64,000 nt of DNA, taken from NCBI GenBank assembly GCA_902595125.1, contig CACJOY010000001.1:186001-250000 (forward strand), in the 5' to 3' direction. Shown here piece by piece: positions 24,564 through 35,000 of this stretch (the stretch's first letter is position 1; every line of letters starts with the position of its first letter). The position numbers were made by a program, and so were the translations under genes. The notes beneath the pieces were generated by a model that saw only the letters and a program-made list of their open reading frames with translations, was not told the origin of the DNA and did no database searches. The DNA is from an uncultured Pelagibacteraceae bacterium. GTDB lineage: Bacteria > Pseudomonadota > Alphaproteobacteria > Pelagibacterales > Pelagibacteraceae.

Positions 24564-26265
24564 TTCGTTTATCTTCGTGTCTTATTATCTTAAATTTTAT
24601 ACCTTTTTGTTTCAGCTCTGCAATAAAATTAGTAAAATTTTTAAGATCCCTTATTATTAATTGAAATTTAAAATTGATATAATTAGGGTTTTTTCCTGCC
24701 ATCACAAGATTTGAAATGTTTAGTTTATGTTCACCTATCAACGAACTTACATTGCCTAATTGACCAGGTCTATCTGGCAAAGAAATCCATAATGTAGTGT
24801 TATATTTCTTAATTTTACTCTCTTTTTTTTCACCTCTATCATGCCAATATCTTCTTATAGCAGCTCTTGCTTTTCCAGTTTTAGTAATAGGTATCCAATG
24901 CAAAGATGGTGATTGATTTTTTGAAGTAATGATATTAACGCTATCACCATTTCTTAAAATAGTTTGAAGTTCACTTTTATTTCCATTTATTTCACATCCA
25001 ATGGCATTATCACCAATTTTAGTATGAACAGCATAAGCAAAATCTATTGGCGTTGCATCTTTAGGTAATTTTATAACTGATCCCTTTGGTGTAAAACAAA
25101 AAACATTTTCCTGAAACATTTGTAGTTTCGTATATTCATAAGAATGCTCAGGATTCTCATTTTTTTCTATGATTTCAACTAAATCTTTTAACCAATCATA
25201 CTCTTTCCATGTCAATGATTTAAATTTTTCGGAAGATTTGTATTGCCAATGAGATGCAATTCCTCTCTCAGCAAATTCATGCATATCTTTTGTTCTTATC
25301 TGAATCTCAATTGGTTTTTTATTAGACCCAATAACAGATGTATGGATAGACTTATAACCATTTATTTTGGCTGATGATATATAGTCTTTAAACTTTCCAG
25401 GGATACAATTATATTCTTTATGAATTATGCCTAGTGTTTTGTAACAATCGTCAATACTTTCTAAAGTTATTCTAAAACCAATAATGTCAGTTATTTGTTC
25501 AAGTGAAACTCTTTTCTTTTGAACTTTTCTCCAAATTGAAAACGGTGTTTTTTCTCTCCCATAAATTTCTGATTTAATATTATTTTTACTTAGTAAAAGC
25601 TTAAATTCATTAGATAATATTTTAAAAATATCTTTTTTGTCGAGTTTAATTTCCTCGAGTCTTTTTTGAATTAATTTTCTCGCTTCATTATTAAGAATAT
25701 CAAATGATAAATCCTCAAGCTCATCTCTAATTCTGTGCATCCCCATCCTATCAGCTAATGGAGCGTAAATTTCCATTGTTTCTTGAGCAATTCTTTTTCT
25801 TTTGTCCTCATTATCAATAGCTTTAATTGTTCGCATATTGTGTAATCGATCAGCAATTTTAACCAATAAAACTCTTATATCTTTTGATGTAGCTAAAATT
25901 AATTTTCTAAAATTTTCAGCTTTTGAATTAATGGTGGCTGTATTTTCTAAAACAGAAATTTTAGTAACACCATCAACCAAATCTGCTACCTCATCTCCAA
26001 ATTCTCCTCTTATTGTCTCGTAGGTAGCATAAGTATCTTCTATTGTATCGTGCAACAATCCAGTTGTTATAGTTGCACTATCCAATTTTAAGTCTGTAAG
26101 AATATTTGCAACTTCAATTGGATGAACCGAATAAGGGTCTCCTGAAGCTCTTTTTTGATTGCCATGGGCTTTAACAGCAAAATCATAAGCTTTATTTAAT
26201 TTTTCTGGATTTAAAAACTTATTATAAGTTTTTACCTTATTTATTAAATCTTCAGAATTAAGCAT
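24520..26265 (-). CDS. spoT: RelA/SpoT homolog (ppGpp synthetase/hydrolase) with shortened regulatory C-terminus
   Basis: A bifunctional (p)ppGpp enzyme by domain content. The 581 residues hold an HD hydrolase (SVHPIEVANIL, then LLHDTIEDT near 70-78), a synthetase domain (TDIIGFRITLES, then GKFKDYISSAKINGYKSIHT near 285-304), a TGS domain (VFCFTPKGSVIKLPKDATPI near 384-403), and a terminal ACT domain (ISLPDRPGQLGNVSSLI). Typical alphaproteobacterial RSH proteins are about 700 or more residues; here the helical and zinc-finger-like parts between TGS and ACT are nearly absent. The KFKD motif fits the bifunctional class. The rpoZ gene often found just upstream is absent. It follows folK by 19 bases. 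Confidence 0.93.
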   Translation of the reverse strand: MLNSEDLINKVKTYNKFLNPEKLNKAYDFAVKAHGNQKRASGDPYSVHPIEVANILTDLKLDSATITTGLLHDTIEDTYATYETIRGEFGDEVADLVDGVTKISVLENTATINSKAENFRKLILATSKDIRVLLVKIADRLHNMRTIKAIDNEDKRKRIAQETMEIYAPLADRMGMHRIRDELEDLSFDILNNEARKLIQKRLEEIKLDKKDIFKILSNEFKLLLSKNNIKSEIYGREKTPFSIWRKVQKKRVSLEQITDIIGFRITLESIDDCYKTLGIIHKEYNCIPGKFKDYISSAKINGYKSIHTSVIGSNKKPIEIQIRTKDMHEFAERGIASHWQYKSSEKFKSLTWKEYDWLKDLVEIIEKNENPEHSYEYTKLQMFQENVFCFTPKGSVIKLPKDATPIDFAYAVHTKIGDNAIGCEINGNKSELQTILRNGDSVNIITSKNQSPSLHWIPITKTGKARAAIRRYWHDRGEKKESKIKKYNTTLWISLPDRPGQLGNVSSLIGEHKLNISNLVMAGKNPNYINFKFQLIIRDLKNFTNFIAELKQKGIKFKIIRHEDKRNAFTQKILRYFKKN

Positions 26266-26284
26266 ACTCCACTATACCATTAAA

Positions 26285-26797
26285 TTAAATTTGTTTAATA
26301 GATCTAATGTCTCTATTTGGTAATGAAAAAATAAGATATCTTATATGCTGTTTAGATATTGGATGCATCCAATTCTTATTTATCTCAAATAAAGGCAAAA
26401 GTACAAAATTTCTCAAATGCATTCTAGGATGTGGTAAAATGATTTTTCCAGAGATTTCTTTACTTAAATAATCAATTATATCAATATCACATTCTCGAGG
26501 AGAGTTTTTTTTCATTTTTTTCCTTCCAAGATCAATTTCAATTTCTTTACATCTGCTTAATAGTTTTAACGGCTTTAAATCAGTTTTCACATTTAAAACT
26601 ACATTCAAAAATTTAGGACTTTTGGGATTTGGCCAAGATAAACTCTCATAATAGCTTGATGATCTTAAAATTCTTATATTATTTTGAGATAATTTAAACT
26701 TAGCTTTTTCAATATTTTCAAACCTATTTCCTAAATTTGATCCAATTGCTAAATAAATAGATTTAGCTTGATTTTCTAATATATCTTGACCTGTCAC
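26285..26797 (-). CDS. folK: 2-amino-4-hydroxy-6-hydroxymethyldihydropteridine pyrophosphokinase
   Basis: FolK pyrophosphorylates hydroxymethyl-dihydropterin in folate synthesis. The 170 residues contain [19 protein letters not shown] near 14-32, [21 protein letters not shown] near 46-66, and [10 protein letters not shown] followed by [16 protein letters not shown] near 102-135, all HPPK signatures. The ATG at 26797 lies 35 bases inside the smpB 3' end, and no later ATG precedes the AIGSNLG motif. Folate supply suits the C1 genes in this window. Confidence 0.94.
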   Translation of the reverse strand: MTGQDILENQAKSIYLAIGSNLGNRFENIEKAKFKLSQNNIRILRSSSYYESLSWPNPKSPKFLNVVLNVKTDLKPLKLLSRCKEIEIDLGRKKMKKNSPRECDIDIIDYLSKEISGKIILPHPRMHLRNFVLLPLFEINKNWMHPISKQHIRYLIFSLPNRDIRSIKQI

Positions 26798-27233
26798 GTT
26801 CCCAGTCCCTTCTTTTCTTTACAGCTCTTTTATCATATTGTTTTTTTCCTTTAGCAATAGCTATTTCAATTTTAGCCTTTCCATTTTTAAAGTACATTTT
26901 TGTAGGAACTATTGTAAAGCCGTCTCTTTGCATTTTTCCAATTAGTTTGTTTATTTCTCTTTTGTTGAGAAGAAGTTTTCTTTCATCTAATGGTTTGTGA
27001 TTTGAATAACTAGCTTGCTTATATGAAGATATGTGTGAATTTATCAAAATAATTTCCCCTTTTTTTTCTATAGCATAAGAATCTGCTATATTGACTTTAC
27101 CGTTCCTTATAGATTTGATTTCCGAACCTTTTAAAACAATACCAGCTTCTAAGGTATCTTCAAAAAAGTAATTAAAACTTGCTTTTCTATTTAGGCAAAT
27201 AATTTTAAAACCAGCATTGGTTTTTCTATTCAT
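26763..27233 (-). CDS. smpB: SsrA-binding protein SmpB
   Basis: SmpB delivers tmRNA to stalled ribosomes. The 156-residue product includes [19 protein letters not shown] near 14-32, [21 protein letters not shown] near 31-51, and the basic tail [19 protein letters not shown]. All are typical. The gene abuts dapA (1-base overlap) and overlaps folK by 35 bases. The ssrA gene itself is not in this window. Confidence 0.96.
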   Translation of the reverse strand: MNRKTNAGFKIICLNRKASFNYFFEDTLEAGIVLKGSEIKSIRNGKVNIADSYAIEKKGEIILINSHISSYKQASYSNHKPLDERKLLLNKREINKLIGKMQRDGFTIVPTKMYFKNGKAKIEIAIAKGKKQYDKRAVKKRRDWERDRSRYIRKSS

Positions 27234-28114
27234 TAAATCAATTTTGCAGATTGCAAAGCTCTTTTAACTACTTCTTTATTAGTTTCAGATATACGAACCA
27301 TTGGAAGTCTTACATCATCTTCACATAGATTTAGTAATTTTGCTGCATATTTAACTGGACTTGGATTACTCTCAACAAACATTGCATCATGCAAGGGTAA
27401 TAAAATCATATTTAATTTTTCAGCTTCCGACTGAGATTTGTCATCTTTCATTAAAGAAAATTTCTGAAATTCAGCACAAAGTTTTGGTGCTATATTTGCT
27501 GTAACACTTATTGTACCCACCCCACCTCTTCTGTTGAAATCTAAAGCATTTTCATCATTGCCAGTTAATTGGATAAATTCTTTTCCTAATTTTTCTAATG
27601 TAAGATTTACTCTATCTAGATCTCCCGTTGCATCCTTAACACCGACAATATTATTTAATTCATAAAGTCTCGCCATTGTATCAACACTCATATCAATTAC
27701 AGATCTACTCGGAATGTTATATATAATTATAGGTATTCCACATTTATCATTAATTGACTTATAGTGCTGGTAAAGACCTTCTTGAGTAGGCTTATTATAA
27801 TATGGTGTAACTACTAAAGCTGCATCTGCGCCTATCTTTTCCGCATGTGATGTTAGAGAAATAGCTTCCTCAGTAGAATTTGATCCTGTACCAGCTATAA
27901 CGGGCGCATTTCCTTTACTTTCTTTAACACATAAGTCTATCACTCGTTGATGTTCGTCATGGCTTAAAGTTGGCGACTCACCTGTAGTACCTGCCGGGAC
28001 AAGGCCTTTAGTTCCATTTTCAATATGAAAATGAATTAACTTAATGTAAGACTCTTCATCAAGTTTATTATTTTTAAATGGGGTGACTAAAGCAACATTT
28101 GAACCTTTAAACAT
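27233..28114 (-). CDS. dapA: 4-hydroxy-tetrahydrodipicolinate synthase
   Basis: DapA condenses pyruvate and aspartate semialdehyde in lysine and diaminopimelate synthesis. The 293 residues contain [17 protein letters not shown] near 4-20, [14 protein letters not shown] near 42-55, [18 protein letters not shown] near 101-118 with the catalytic Tyr, and the Schiff-base Lys in [11 protein letters not shown] near 155-165. Length is standard. It is the first gene of the minus-strand run reaching recO, divergent from the lytic transglycosylase with a gap of about 42 bases, which should contain both promoters. Confidence 0.96.
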   Translation of the reverse strand: MFKGSNVALVTPFKNNKLDEESYIKLIHFHIENGTKGLVPAGTTGESPTLSHDEHQRVIDLCVKESKGNAPVIAGTGSNSTEEAISLTSHAEKIGADAALVVTPYYNKPTQEGLYQHYKSINDKCGIPIIIYNIPSRSVIDMSVDTMARLYELNNIVGVKDATGDLDRVNLTLEKLGKEFIQLTGNDENALDFNRRGGVGTISVTANIAPKLCAEFQKFSLMKDDKSQSEAEKLNMILLPLHDAMFVESNPSPVKYAAKLLNLCEDDVRLPMVRISETNKEVVKRALQSAKLI

Positions 28115-28156
28115 AAATACTTATAACATAGATTGTTGATTCATATAATAAAGATT

Positions 28157-30367
28157 ATGCATAAAAAATTCTTATTTTTTATAGTTTTGTCCTTATTGTC
28201 AATTTTGACATTGAATTCATCATTTGCTGAAATTTTACCTTTAAAAAAACCAACACTATCAAAAGAAGAAACTACAAAAAAATTACTCGTAGATATTTTA
28301 AAACCACTTCCAAAACCATTAAAAAAAATTGAAATTAAGCCAAAAGATGAGGTTATTGTAAAAAAAGATGAAGAATTAAACGCTCTTCTTTTACCAAAGA
28401 AAAAACCTATAATTGCAGGATCAACAAAAGAGAAGGATATAAAAAAATCAAAGTATTTTAACAAGAAAGATTTTAAATTAGCTAAAAAAGCAATTTCTGA
28501 AATAAAACGGGCAAAATGGCCTGAGGCTCTTCAAACTGCGAAAAAAGCTAAAGACAAATCAATTTATAACTTTATTGAATGGAGACATTTATTAACTAAA
28601 GGAAATAGAGCAACTTATTACGATTACAAAAATTTTATTGATAGAAACGAAAATTATCCAAGAATTGGTAGAATTAAATATTTATCAGAACATAAATTAT
28701 CAACAGATACAGTATCGCCAAAAAAAATAGTACAATGGTATGGCGAAACAGAACCTTTGAGTGGATTTGGAAAAATGGTTCTTGGTGAAAGTTATATTCT
28801 ATCTGGAAATCAAGAAAGAGGAATTAAGTTAATTAAAAACGGATGGGTAAATGCAGAATTAACAAAATCTGAATTAAAATTTTTTAGAAAAAAATATAAA
28901 AAATATTTGAATGCGGAAGATTATATTAATCGCGCTGATTATCTTGCTTGGAATAATAAATATTGGGATTTAAAAAGGATGTTAAGATATTTACCAAAAG
29001 ACTATGAGCTTTTGTATAACGCCAGACAATTATTAATGAGTAAATCATATGGTGTTGACAATGCTATTTCAAAAGTTCCAGATAAATTTAAGAATGATGC
29101 TGGTCTTAATTATGACAGATTAAAATGGAGAAGAAAAAGAGGAAGAGTTGATAGTTCTGTTGAAATTTTATTAAAAATTAAAAATACAAAAGATTATCTT
29201 GTAAAACCTGAAAAATGGTGGATTGAGAGAGAAATTATTTCTAGATCTTTAATTTATAAAAAAAAATATGAATTAGCTTACAAAATTTCAAGTAATCACG
29301 GAATGACAGATGGTCCTGATTTCGCTGCAGCAGAGTGGATGAGTGGTTGGATTGCTTTAAGTTTCTTAAATGATCCATTGTTAGCAAAAGAGCACTTTGA
29401 AAAATTTTATAATAATGTTGGATACCCTATAAGTATAGCTCGGGGAGCATATTGGCTTGGAAGAACTTATAAAAAACTAGATAATAATGAATTTGCAAAA
29501 AAATGGTTTGAAGAGGCATCAAATTATTTAACCACCTACTACGGACAATTAGCTTATATGGAGATAAATCCAAACAAAAATTTTGAACTTATAAAAGATA
29601 TGGATGTGAATAAAGAATATCGAGATTATTTTCAAAAAAAGGAATTAGTTAAAATGATTTACTTATTAGATGAGTTAGATGAAGATAAATATGCTAAATA
29701 TATGTTAAGACATCTAGCTAATGATAATGTTGAAAGTGGAAGTGAAATTCTTGCTGCTGAACTTGCTACAAATATTGAGAGATTTGATTTTGCCATACAA
29801 ATTTCAAAAATTGCATCCTATGAAAAAAGATTTCATAATAAATTCAACTATCCAATTATAAGTACTCCTAATTATATTAATGGTAGAAAAATTCCTGAGA
29901 CTGCATTTATATTATCGATAATTAGACAAGAAAGTGAATTTGATTTAAGTGCAAATAGTCATGCTGGTGCTAAAGGTTTAATGCAATTAATGCCATACAC
30001 AGCTAAACTAGTTGCTAAACAAGCAAATCTTCCCTATACCAAATCAAGATTAACAACTGATCCAGAATATAATATCAATTTAGGTTCACATTATATTGCT
30101 GGATTGATATTAGAATATGATGGAGCATACCCTTTCGCTATTGCCGCTTATAACGCTGGACCAAAAAGAGTAAGATATTGGAAAAAATTAAATAAAGATC
30201 CACAACAAAAACAAATAAATTATGTTGATTGGATAGAATTAATTAAATTTAGAGAAACTAGAAATTATGTTCAAAGAGTTTTAGAAAATTACAATGTTTA
30301 CAGATATATTTTGGAACAAAAACCAATACCTTTAAAGGATTTCTTTAAAGATAATCCTTTATTTTAA
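28157..30367 (+). CDS. slt: Soluble lytic murein transglycosylase (Slt-type)
   Basis: A periplasmic enzyme that cleaves peptidoglycan to anhydromuropeptides. I start at the ATG at 28157, giving 736 residues with a signal peptide (KKFLFFIVLSLLSILTLNS, then SFAE). An upstream in-frame ATG at 28133 would add eight residues ahead of it and is less likely. A Lys/Pro-rich linker leads into a helical superhelix domain (about residues 100-560). The C-terminal goose-lysozyme-like domain has IIRQESEFDLSANSHAGAKG with the catalytic Glu, GLMQLMP, NINLGSHYIAGLI, and AIAAYNAGPKRVRYW. A terminator hairpin overlaps the stop codon. Confidence 0.92.
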   Translation: MHKKFLFFIVLSLLSILTLNSSFAEILPLKKPTLSKEETTKKLLVDILKPLPKPLKKIEIKPKDEVIVKKDEELNALLLPKKKPIIAGSTKEKDIKKSKYFNKKDFKLAKKAISEIKRAKWPEALQTAKKAKDKSIYNFIEWRHLLTKGNRATYYDYKNFIDRNENYPRIGRIKYLSEHKLSTDTVSPKKIVQWYGETEPLSGFGKMVLGESYILSGNQERGIKLIKNGWVNAELTKSELKFFRKKYKKYLNAEDYINRADYLAWNNKYWDLKRMLRYLPKDYELLYNARQLLMSKSYGVDNAISKVPDKFKNDAGLNYDRLKWRRKRGRVDSSVEILLKIKNTKDYLVKPEKWWIEREIISRSLIYKKKYELAYKISSNHGMTDGPDFAAAEWMSGWIALSFLNDPLLAKEHFEKFYNNVGYPISIARGAYWLGRTYKKLDNNEFAKKWFEEASNYLTTYYGQLAYMEINPNKNFELIKDMDVNKEYRDYFQKKELVKMIYLLDELDEDKYAKYMLRHLANDNVESGSEILAAELATNIERFDFAIQISKIASYEKRFHNKFNYPIISTPNYINGRKIPETAFILSIIRQESEFDLSANSHAGAKGLMQLMPYTAKLVAKQANLPYTKSRLTTDPEYNINLGSHYIAGLILEYDGAYPFAIAAYNAGPKRVRYWKKLNKDPQQKQINYVDWIELIKFRETRNYVQRVLENYNVYRYILEQKPIPLKDFFKDNPLF
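30333..30366. terminator. Bidirectional rho-independent terminator overlapping the slt stop
   Basis: TAAAGGATT (30333-30341) is complementary to AATCCTTTA (30353-30361). The loop itself is the palindrome TCTTTAAAGA, so the hairpin can extend inward past one bulge. A TTTT tract follows at 30362-30365, inside the slt stop region. It separates slt (plus) from tRNA-Ser (minus), which run toward each other, so it could serve both; the U-tract is clearer on the plus strand. Confidence 0.7.
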
Positions 30368-30370
30368 ATA

Positions 30371-30462
30371 TGGCGGAAGAGGAGGGATTCGAACCCTCGG
30401 TACAAGTTTCCTCGCACGGTCATTTAGCAAACGACTGGTTTAAGCCTCTCACCCACTCTTCC
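30371..30462 (-). tRNA. tRNA-Ser (anticodon GCU), 3' CCA encoded
   Basis: On the minus strand the 92-base segment starts GGAAGAG and ends CTCTTCCGCCA, giving a 7-base acceptor stem, discriminator G and encoded CCA. The anticodon stem GTCGT/ATGAC encloses the 7-base loop TTGCTAA, so the anticodon is GCU, reading serine AGC and AGU. A long variable arm (GTGCGAGGAAACTTGTAC region) and the T loop GGTTCGAATCC fit a class II tRNA-Ser. It lies alone, opposite in strand to both neighbours. The short gap after it (30463-30526) is AT-rich and must hold its promoter and that of soxB. Confidence 0.95.
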
Positions 30463-30526
30463 AGGAAATTTGTCACTTTTGATTGTATTGAATAATCAAT
30501 ATTTATAAAGTAATTATTCATAAATT

Positions 30527-31780
30527 ATGAAAAATAAGTATTCTTTTTTTACACTATTAAAAAATGCTTTTTCTTACCATGAAAATTGGGAGAAAGCATG
30601 GAAAGATCCAGAGCCAAAAAAAGAGTATGAAGTTGTAATTATAGGTGGCGGTGGTCATGGTCTAGCTACGGCCTACTATTTAGCTAAAAAACATAATTTG
30701 AAAAATATTGCTGTTGTTGAAAAAGGATGGATTGGTGGTGGAAACACAGGAAGAAATACCACAATAATTAGATCTAATTATTTATGGGACGCAAGTGCAG
30801 GACTTTACGATCATGCTTTAAAGATCTGGGAAAACTTATCTCAAGAACTTAATTATAATGTTATGTTCAGTCAGAGAGGAGTAATGAATCTAGCACATAA
30901 TTTACAAGACGTTAGAGATTTAAAAAGAAGAACTCATGCAAATAGACTTAATGGTATAGATGCTGTATATCTTAATACTGAAGAAGTTAAAAAATTTTGT
31001 CCTATTATTAATACTTCTCCAGATATTCGTTATCCAGTTTTAGGTGGAACTTTACAGAGAAGAGCTGGTACAGCTCGGCATGATGCTGTTGCATGGGGAT
31101 ATGCAAGAGGAGCTGACCAAATGGGAGTTGATATAATTCAAAATTGTGAAGTTAAAGGTATTAAAAGAAATGGTAATGATGTTGAGGGTATTGAAACGAC
31201 AAAAGGTTTTATTAAAACCAAAAAAATTGGAGTAGTTGCAGCTGGACATTCTAGTGTAATTGCAAATATGGCTGGACTTAGATTGCCTTTAGAAAGTAAA
31301 CCACTTCAAGCTCTAGTCTCAGAACCGGTAAAACCTATTATTGATACAGTAGTTATGTCAAATGCAGTTCATGCTTATGTTAGTCAATCGGATAAAGGTG
31401 AATTGGTTATTGGAGCAGGCACTGATGACTATATTTCTTATTCGCAAAAAGGAAGTCATGAAATTGTTGAAGGAACATTAAGTGCAATATTAGAATTATA
31501 TCCAATATTTAGTAGAATGAGAATGTTAAGACAATGGGGAGGTATTGTTGATATTTGTCCAGATGCAAGTCCAATAATTAGTAAAACAACAATTAAAGGT
31601 TTGTATTTTAATTGTGGTTGGGGAACTGGTGGATTTAAAGCAACTCCTGGATCAGGTGATTTATTTGCTCATACAATTGCGAATGATGAACCACATAAAT
31701 TAAATGCTGCTTTTAATATAAATAGATTTGTTAGTGGTGATCTTGTAGATGAGCACGGTGCAGCGGCTGTAGCACATTAA
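30527..31780 (+). CDS. soxB: Sarcosine oxidase beta subunit
   Basis: The beta subunit of heterotetrameric sarcosine oxidase carries out sarcosine oxidation to glycine with transfer of the methyl carbon. The 417 residues have an FAD-binding fold, [20 protein letters not shown] near 38-57, [19 protein letters not shown] near 66-84, and the covalent-FMN segment [19 protein letters not shown] near 180-198 with its His. The C-terminal [20 protein letters not shown] closes the FAD site. It opens a soxB-D-A-G operon with 1- to 8-base overlaps. No signal peptide, so cytoplasmic. Confidence 0.95.
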   Translation: MKNKYSFFTLLKNAFSYHENWEKAWKDPEPKKEYEVVIIGGGGHGLATAYYLAKKHNLKNIAVVEKGWIGGGNTGRNTTIIRSNYLWDASAGLYDHALKIWENLSQELNYNVMFSQRGVMNLAHNLQDVRDLKRRTHANRLNGIDAVYLNTEEVKKFCPIINTSPDIRYPVLGGTLQRRAGTARHDAVAWGYARGADQMGVDIIQNCEVKGIKRNGNDVEGIETTKGFIKTKKIGVVAAGHSSVIANMAGLRLPLESKPLQALVSEPVKPIIDTVVMSNAVHAYVSQSDKGELVIGAGTDDYISYSQKGSHEIVEGTLSAILELYPIFSRMRMLRQWGGIVDICPDASPIISKTTIKGLYFNCGWGTGGFKATPGSGDLFAHTIANDEPHKLNAAFNINRFVSGDLVDEHGAAAVAH

Positions 31781-32055
31781 TGTTTGTAATAAATTGTCCA
31801 TACTGTGGTGTTAGAGAACAAAGTGAATTCAAAGCTGGTGGCGAAGCACATATTGTTAGACCTAAACAACCAACTGAATTAAGTGATGACCAATGGGCTG
31901 AATACTTATTTATGAGAAAAAATATAAAGGGTGTCCAATTTGAAAGATGGATTCATACACATGGATGTAGAAAATGGTTTAATATGGTTAGAGATACATC
32001 AAACGATGAAATAAAAGCTGTTTATAAAATGGGTGAAAAACCACCAATTGAATAA
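31780..32055 (+). CDS. soxD: Sarcosine oxidase delta subunit
   Basis: A 91-residue zinc-binding subunit. It opens [18 protein letters not shown] with Cys6 and Cys9, and has IHTHGCRKWFN near 60-70, supplying His ligands; this arrangement is characteristic of SoxD. RPKQPTELSDDQWAEYLFMR fills the middle as in known homologs. The TAATG junction with soxB (1-base overlap) indicates translational coupling. The subunit stabilises the complex and has no separate catalytic role known to me. Confidence 0.95.
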   Translation: MFVINCPYCGVREQSEFKAGGEAHIVRPKQPTELSDDQWAEYLFMRKNIKGVQFERWIHTHGCRKWFNMVRDTSNDEIKAVYKMGEKPPIE

Positions 32056-32058
32056 TTG

Positions 32059-35000
32059 ATGATAAAAAATTTAAGAGTCAAAACTAGTAAATTTATTGAT
32101 GAAACATATAAAATTTCATTTAAATTTAATGGAAAAACTTATTACGGTTTTAAAGGAGATACACTAGCATCAGCCCTTTTAGTAAATGATATTCATTTAG
32201 TGGGAAGAAGTTTTAAATATCATAGACCACGTGGAATAATGACTGCTGGTTCTGAAGAGCCTAATGCAATTGTTCAATTACACAATAATTCATCAAGAAC
32301 AGAACCAAATGTAAGAGCAACTGAAATAGAAATCTATGAAGGATTAGAGGCTACAAGTCAAAATTGTTGGCCTAGTGTAAATTTCGATATTGGCGGTATT
32401 AATAATTTTTTGAGTCCAATTTTACCTGCAGGTTTTTATTATAAAACTTTTATGTGGCCGGCAAGTTTTTGGGAAAAATACGAATACTTTATCAGAAAAT
32501 CTGCAGGATTAGGAAAATCACCTACTGAAGCTGACCCTGATATATACGAACATAAATACATTCATTGCGATGTTTTAATCATAGGGGCTGGAATTTCTGG
32601 AATAATGGCTGCAAAAACTTCTGCAAAAAATGGTTTTAAAACATTACTAGTTGATGAAAAACATTATCTAGGTGGTTCAACGATTTATCAAAATTCAGAA
32701 CATTTCAAAATTAATAATCAAGTTTCAAATTCTTGGTTGGAAAAAGAAATTAATGAAATCAAAAAAATCGAAAACTTAGAAATTAAAACTAGAACCAGTA
32801 TAGCTGCATTTCATGGATATAATTTTCTGTTAGCTCGAGAAAATTTAACAGATCATTTACCTTTAGATCAAAGAAATAATAAAACTCGTCACAAGTTGCT
32901 AAAAATTAGGGCAAAAAAAGTCATAACAGCTACTGGATCTTTGGAAAGACCATTAATTTTTGACAATAATGATCGCCCAGGCATTTTACTTTGCTCAGCG
33001 ATAAATAAATATGCAAATCTATTTGGTGTAGCATGTGGAGAAAAAAATATTCTCTTTACAAATAATGACACGGCTTACGAAACAGCGATAAATTTATTTC
33101 AAAAAGGAATTAGAGTTGAAGCAATAATTGATAATAGAGAAGAAATTGATTCAAATTTAATTAGAAATACTGAAAAACATAATATTAAAATTTATAAAGG
33201 ATTTACTGTAGTTAACACCTCTGGGTACAAAAGAATTAATAAAGTTTCAATAATGCAACTTTCAAAAGATGGTCAAAAAGTTGTAGGTCCAAAAATATCA
33301 ATTCCATGTGATTGTCTTGGAATCTCGGGTGGTTGGACACCAGCAGTACATCTTTTTACACAATCAGGTGGAAAATTAAAATTTAGAGATGAAGATCAAG
33401 TTTTTATTCCCGATACATATTCATCTGACCAAATCAGCATAGGTTCATGTAATGGTGATTTTACTTTAGACGAAATATTAATAGATTTACCTAAAACTCT
33501 TAAAAAATTTCTAAATCTTAAAAAAACAGACTATGAAAATCTTGAAATTAAATCTTCATTTAATAAATCAAAAAGGAATATATGGTTACTTCCTTCTGAT
33601 AAGCCAATTGGAAAAACAAAACCTTTTGTTGATTTTCAAAATGATGCTACTGCAAAAGATATTAAATTAGCATTGAGAGAAGGTTTTAGATCAATTGAAC
33701 ATGTTAAAAGATACACCACTACAGGAATGGGAACAGACCAAGGTAAATTAGGTAATATGCATGCATTAGGTATTATTTCTGAAACATCAAATTCTAAAAT
33801 GGGAGAGCTCGGCACAACAACATTTAGACCACCATATACACCACTAACTTTTGGCACAATTGTGGGAAGAAATGTTGGTGAATATTTCGATGTATTTAGA
33901 AAAACCCCAATTCATGAATGGCATGTTCAAAATAAAGCTAAGTTTGAAAATGTAGGTCAATGGAAAAGAGCTTGGTATTATCCAAAAGATAATGAAACTA
34001 TGTATGATGCTGTTCAAAGAGAGAGTAAAGCTGCTAGAGATAGTGCTGGTATTTTAGATGCATCTACTTTAGGTAAAATTGACATTCAAGGGACTGATGC
34101 TTCTGAATTTTTAAACAGAGTTTATACAAATGCTTGGTCAAAACTAGCTATCGGAAAATGTCGATATGGATTAATGCTTAACGATGATGGTATGGTTTAT
34201 GATGATGGTGTTACTACAAGATTAGATGAAAATCATTATATAATGACCACCACTACTGGTGGAGCTGCAACTGTTCTTGGTAAATTAGAAGATTATTTAC
34301 AAACTGAATGGCCTGAATTAGATGTTTATTTAACATCTGTAACTGACCACTATGCGACTGTAAGTGTTTGTGGCCCAAATAGTAAAAAAATTGTTTCAAA
34401 AGTTATTCCTAGTCTCGATTTGTCAGACGAGAATTTTCCTCATATGTCTTTTAAAAATACTAAAATTGATAAAATTAAGTGTAGAGTAATGAGAATAAGT
34501 TTTACAGGTGAACATAGCTACGAGATAAATATTCAAGCTAATTATGGAGAGTCTATATGGAAAAAATGTATGGAAGCAGGAAAAGAATTTAATATTACAC
34601 CATATGGAACAGAAACTATGCATTTATTAAGAGCTGAAAAAGGATTTATAATAGTTGGTCAAGATACTGATGCAACAGTTACACCTATTGATTTACAAAT
34701 GGATTGGATTGTAAGTAAAAAGAAATATGATTTTATCGGAAAAAGATCTTTATATAGATCTGATACAATAAGAGAAGATAGAAAACAATTAGTTGGTCTA
34801 CTTACAGATAACCCAGATGAAGTTCTTGAAGAAGGTGCACAAATAGTTGCTGATGTTAATAAATCACCTATTGAAATGTTGGGCCATGTTACTTCAAGTT
34901 ACTTCAGTCCAAACTTAAAAAAATCTATAGCTCTTGGTGTTGTTAAAGGTGGAAAGAAAATGATGGGTCAAAGATTAATTATTCCAATGGAAAACAAGAA

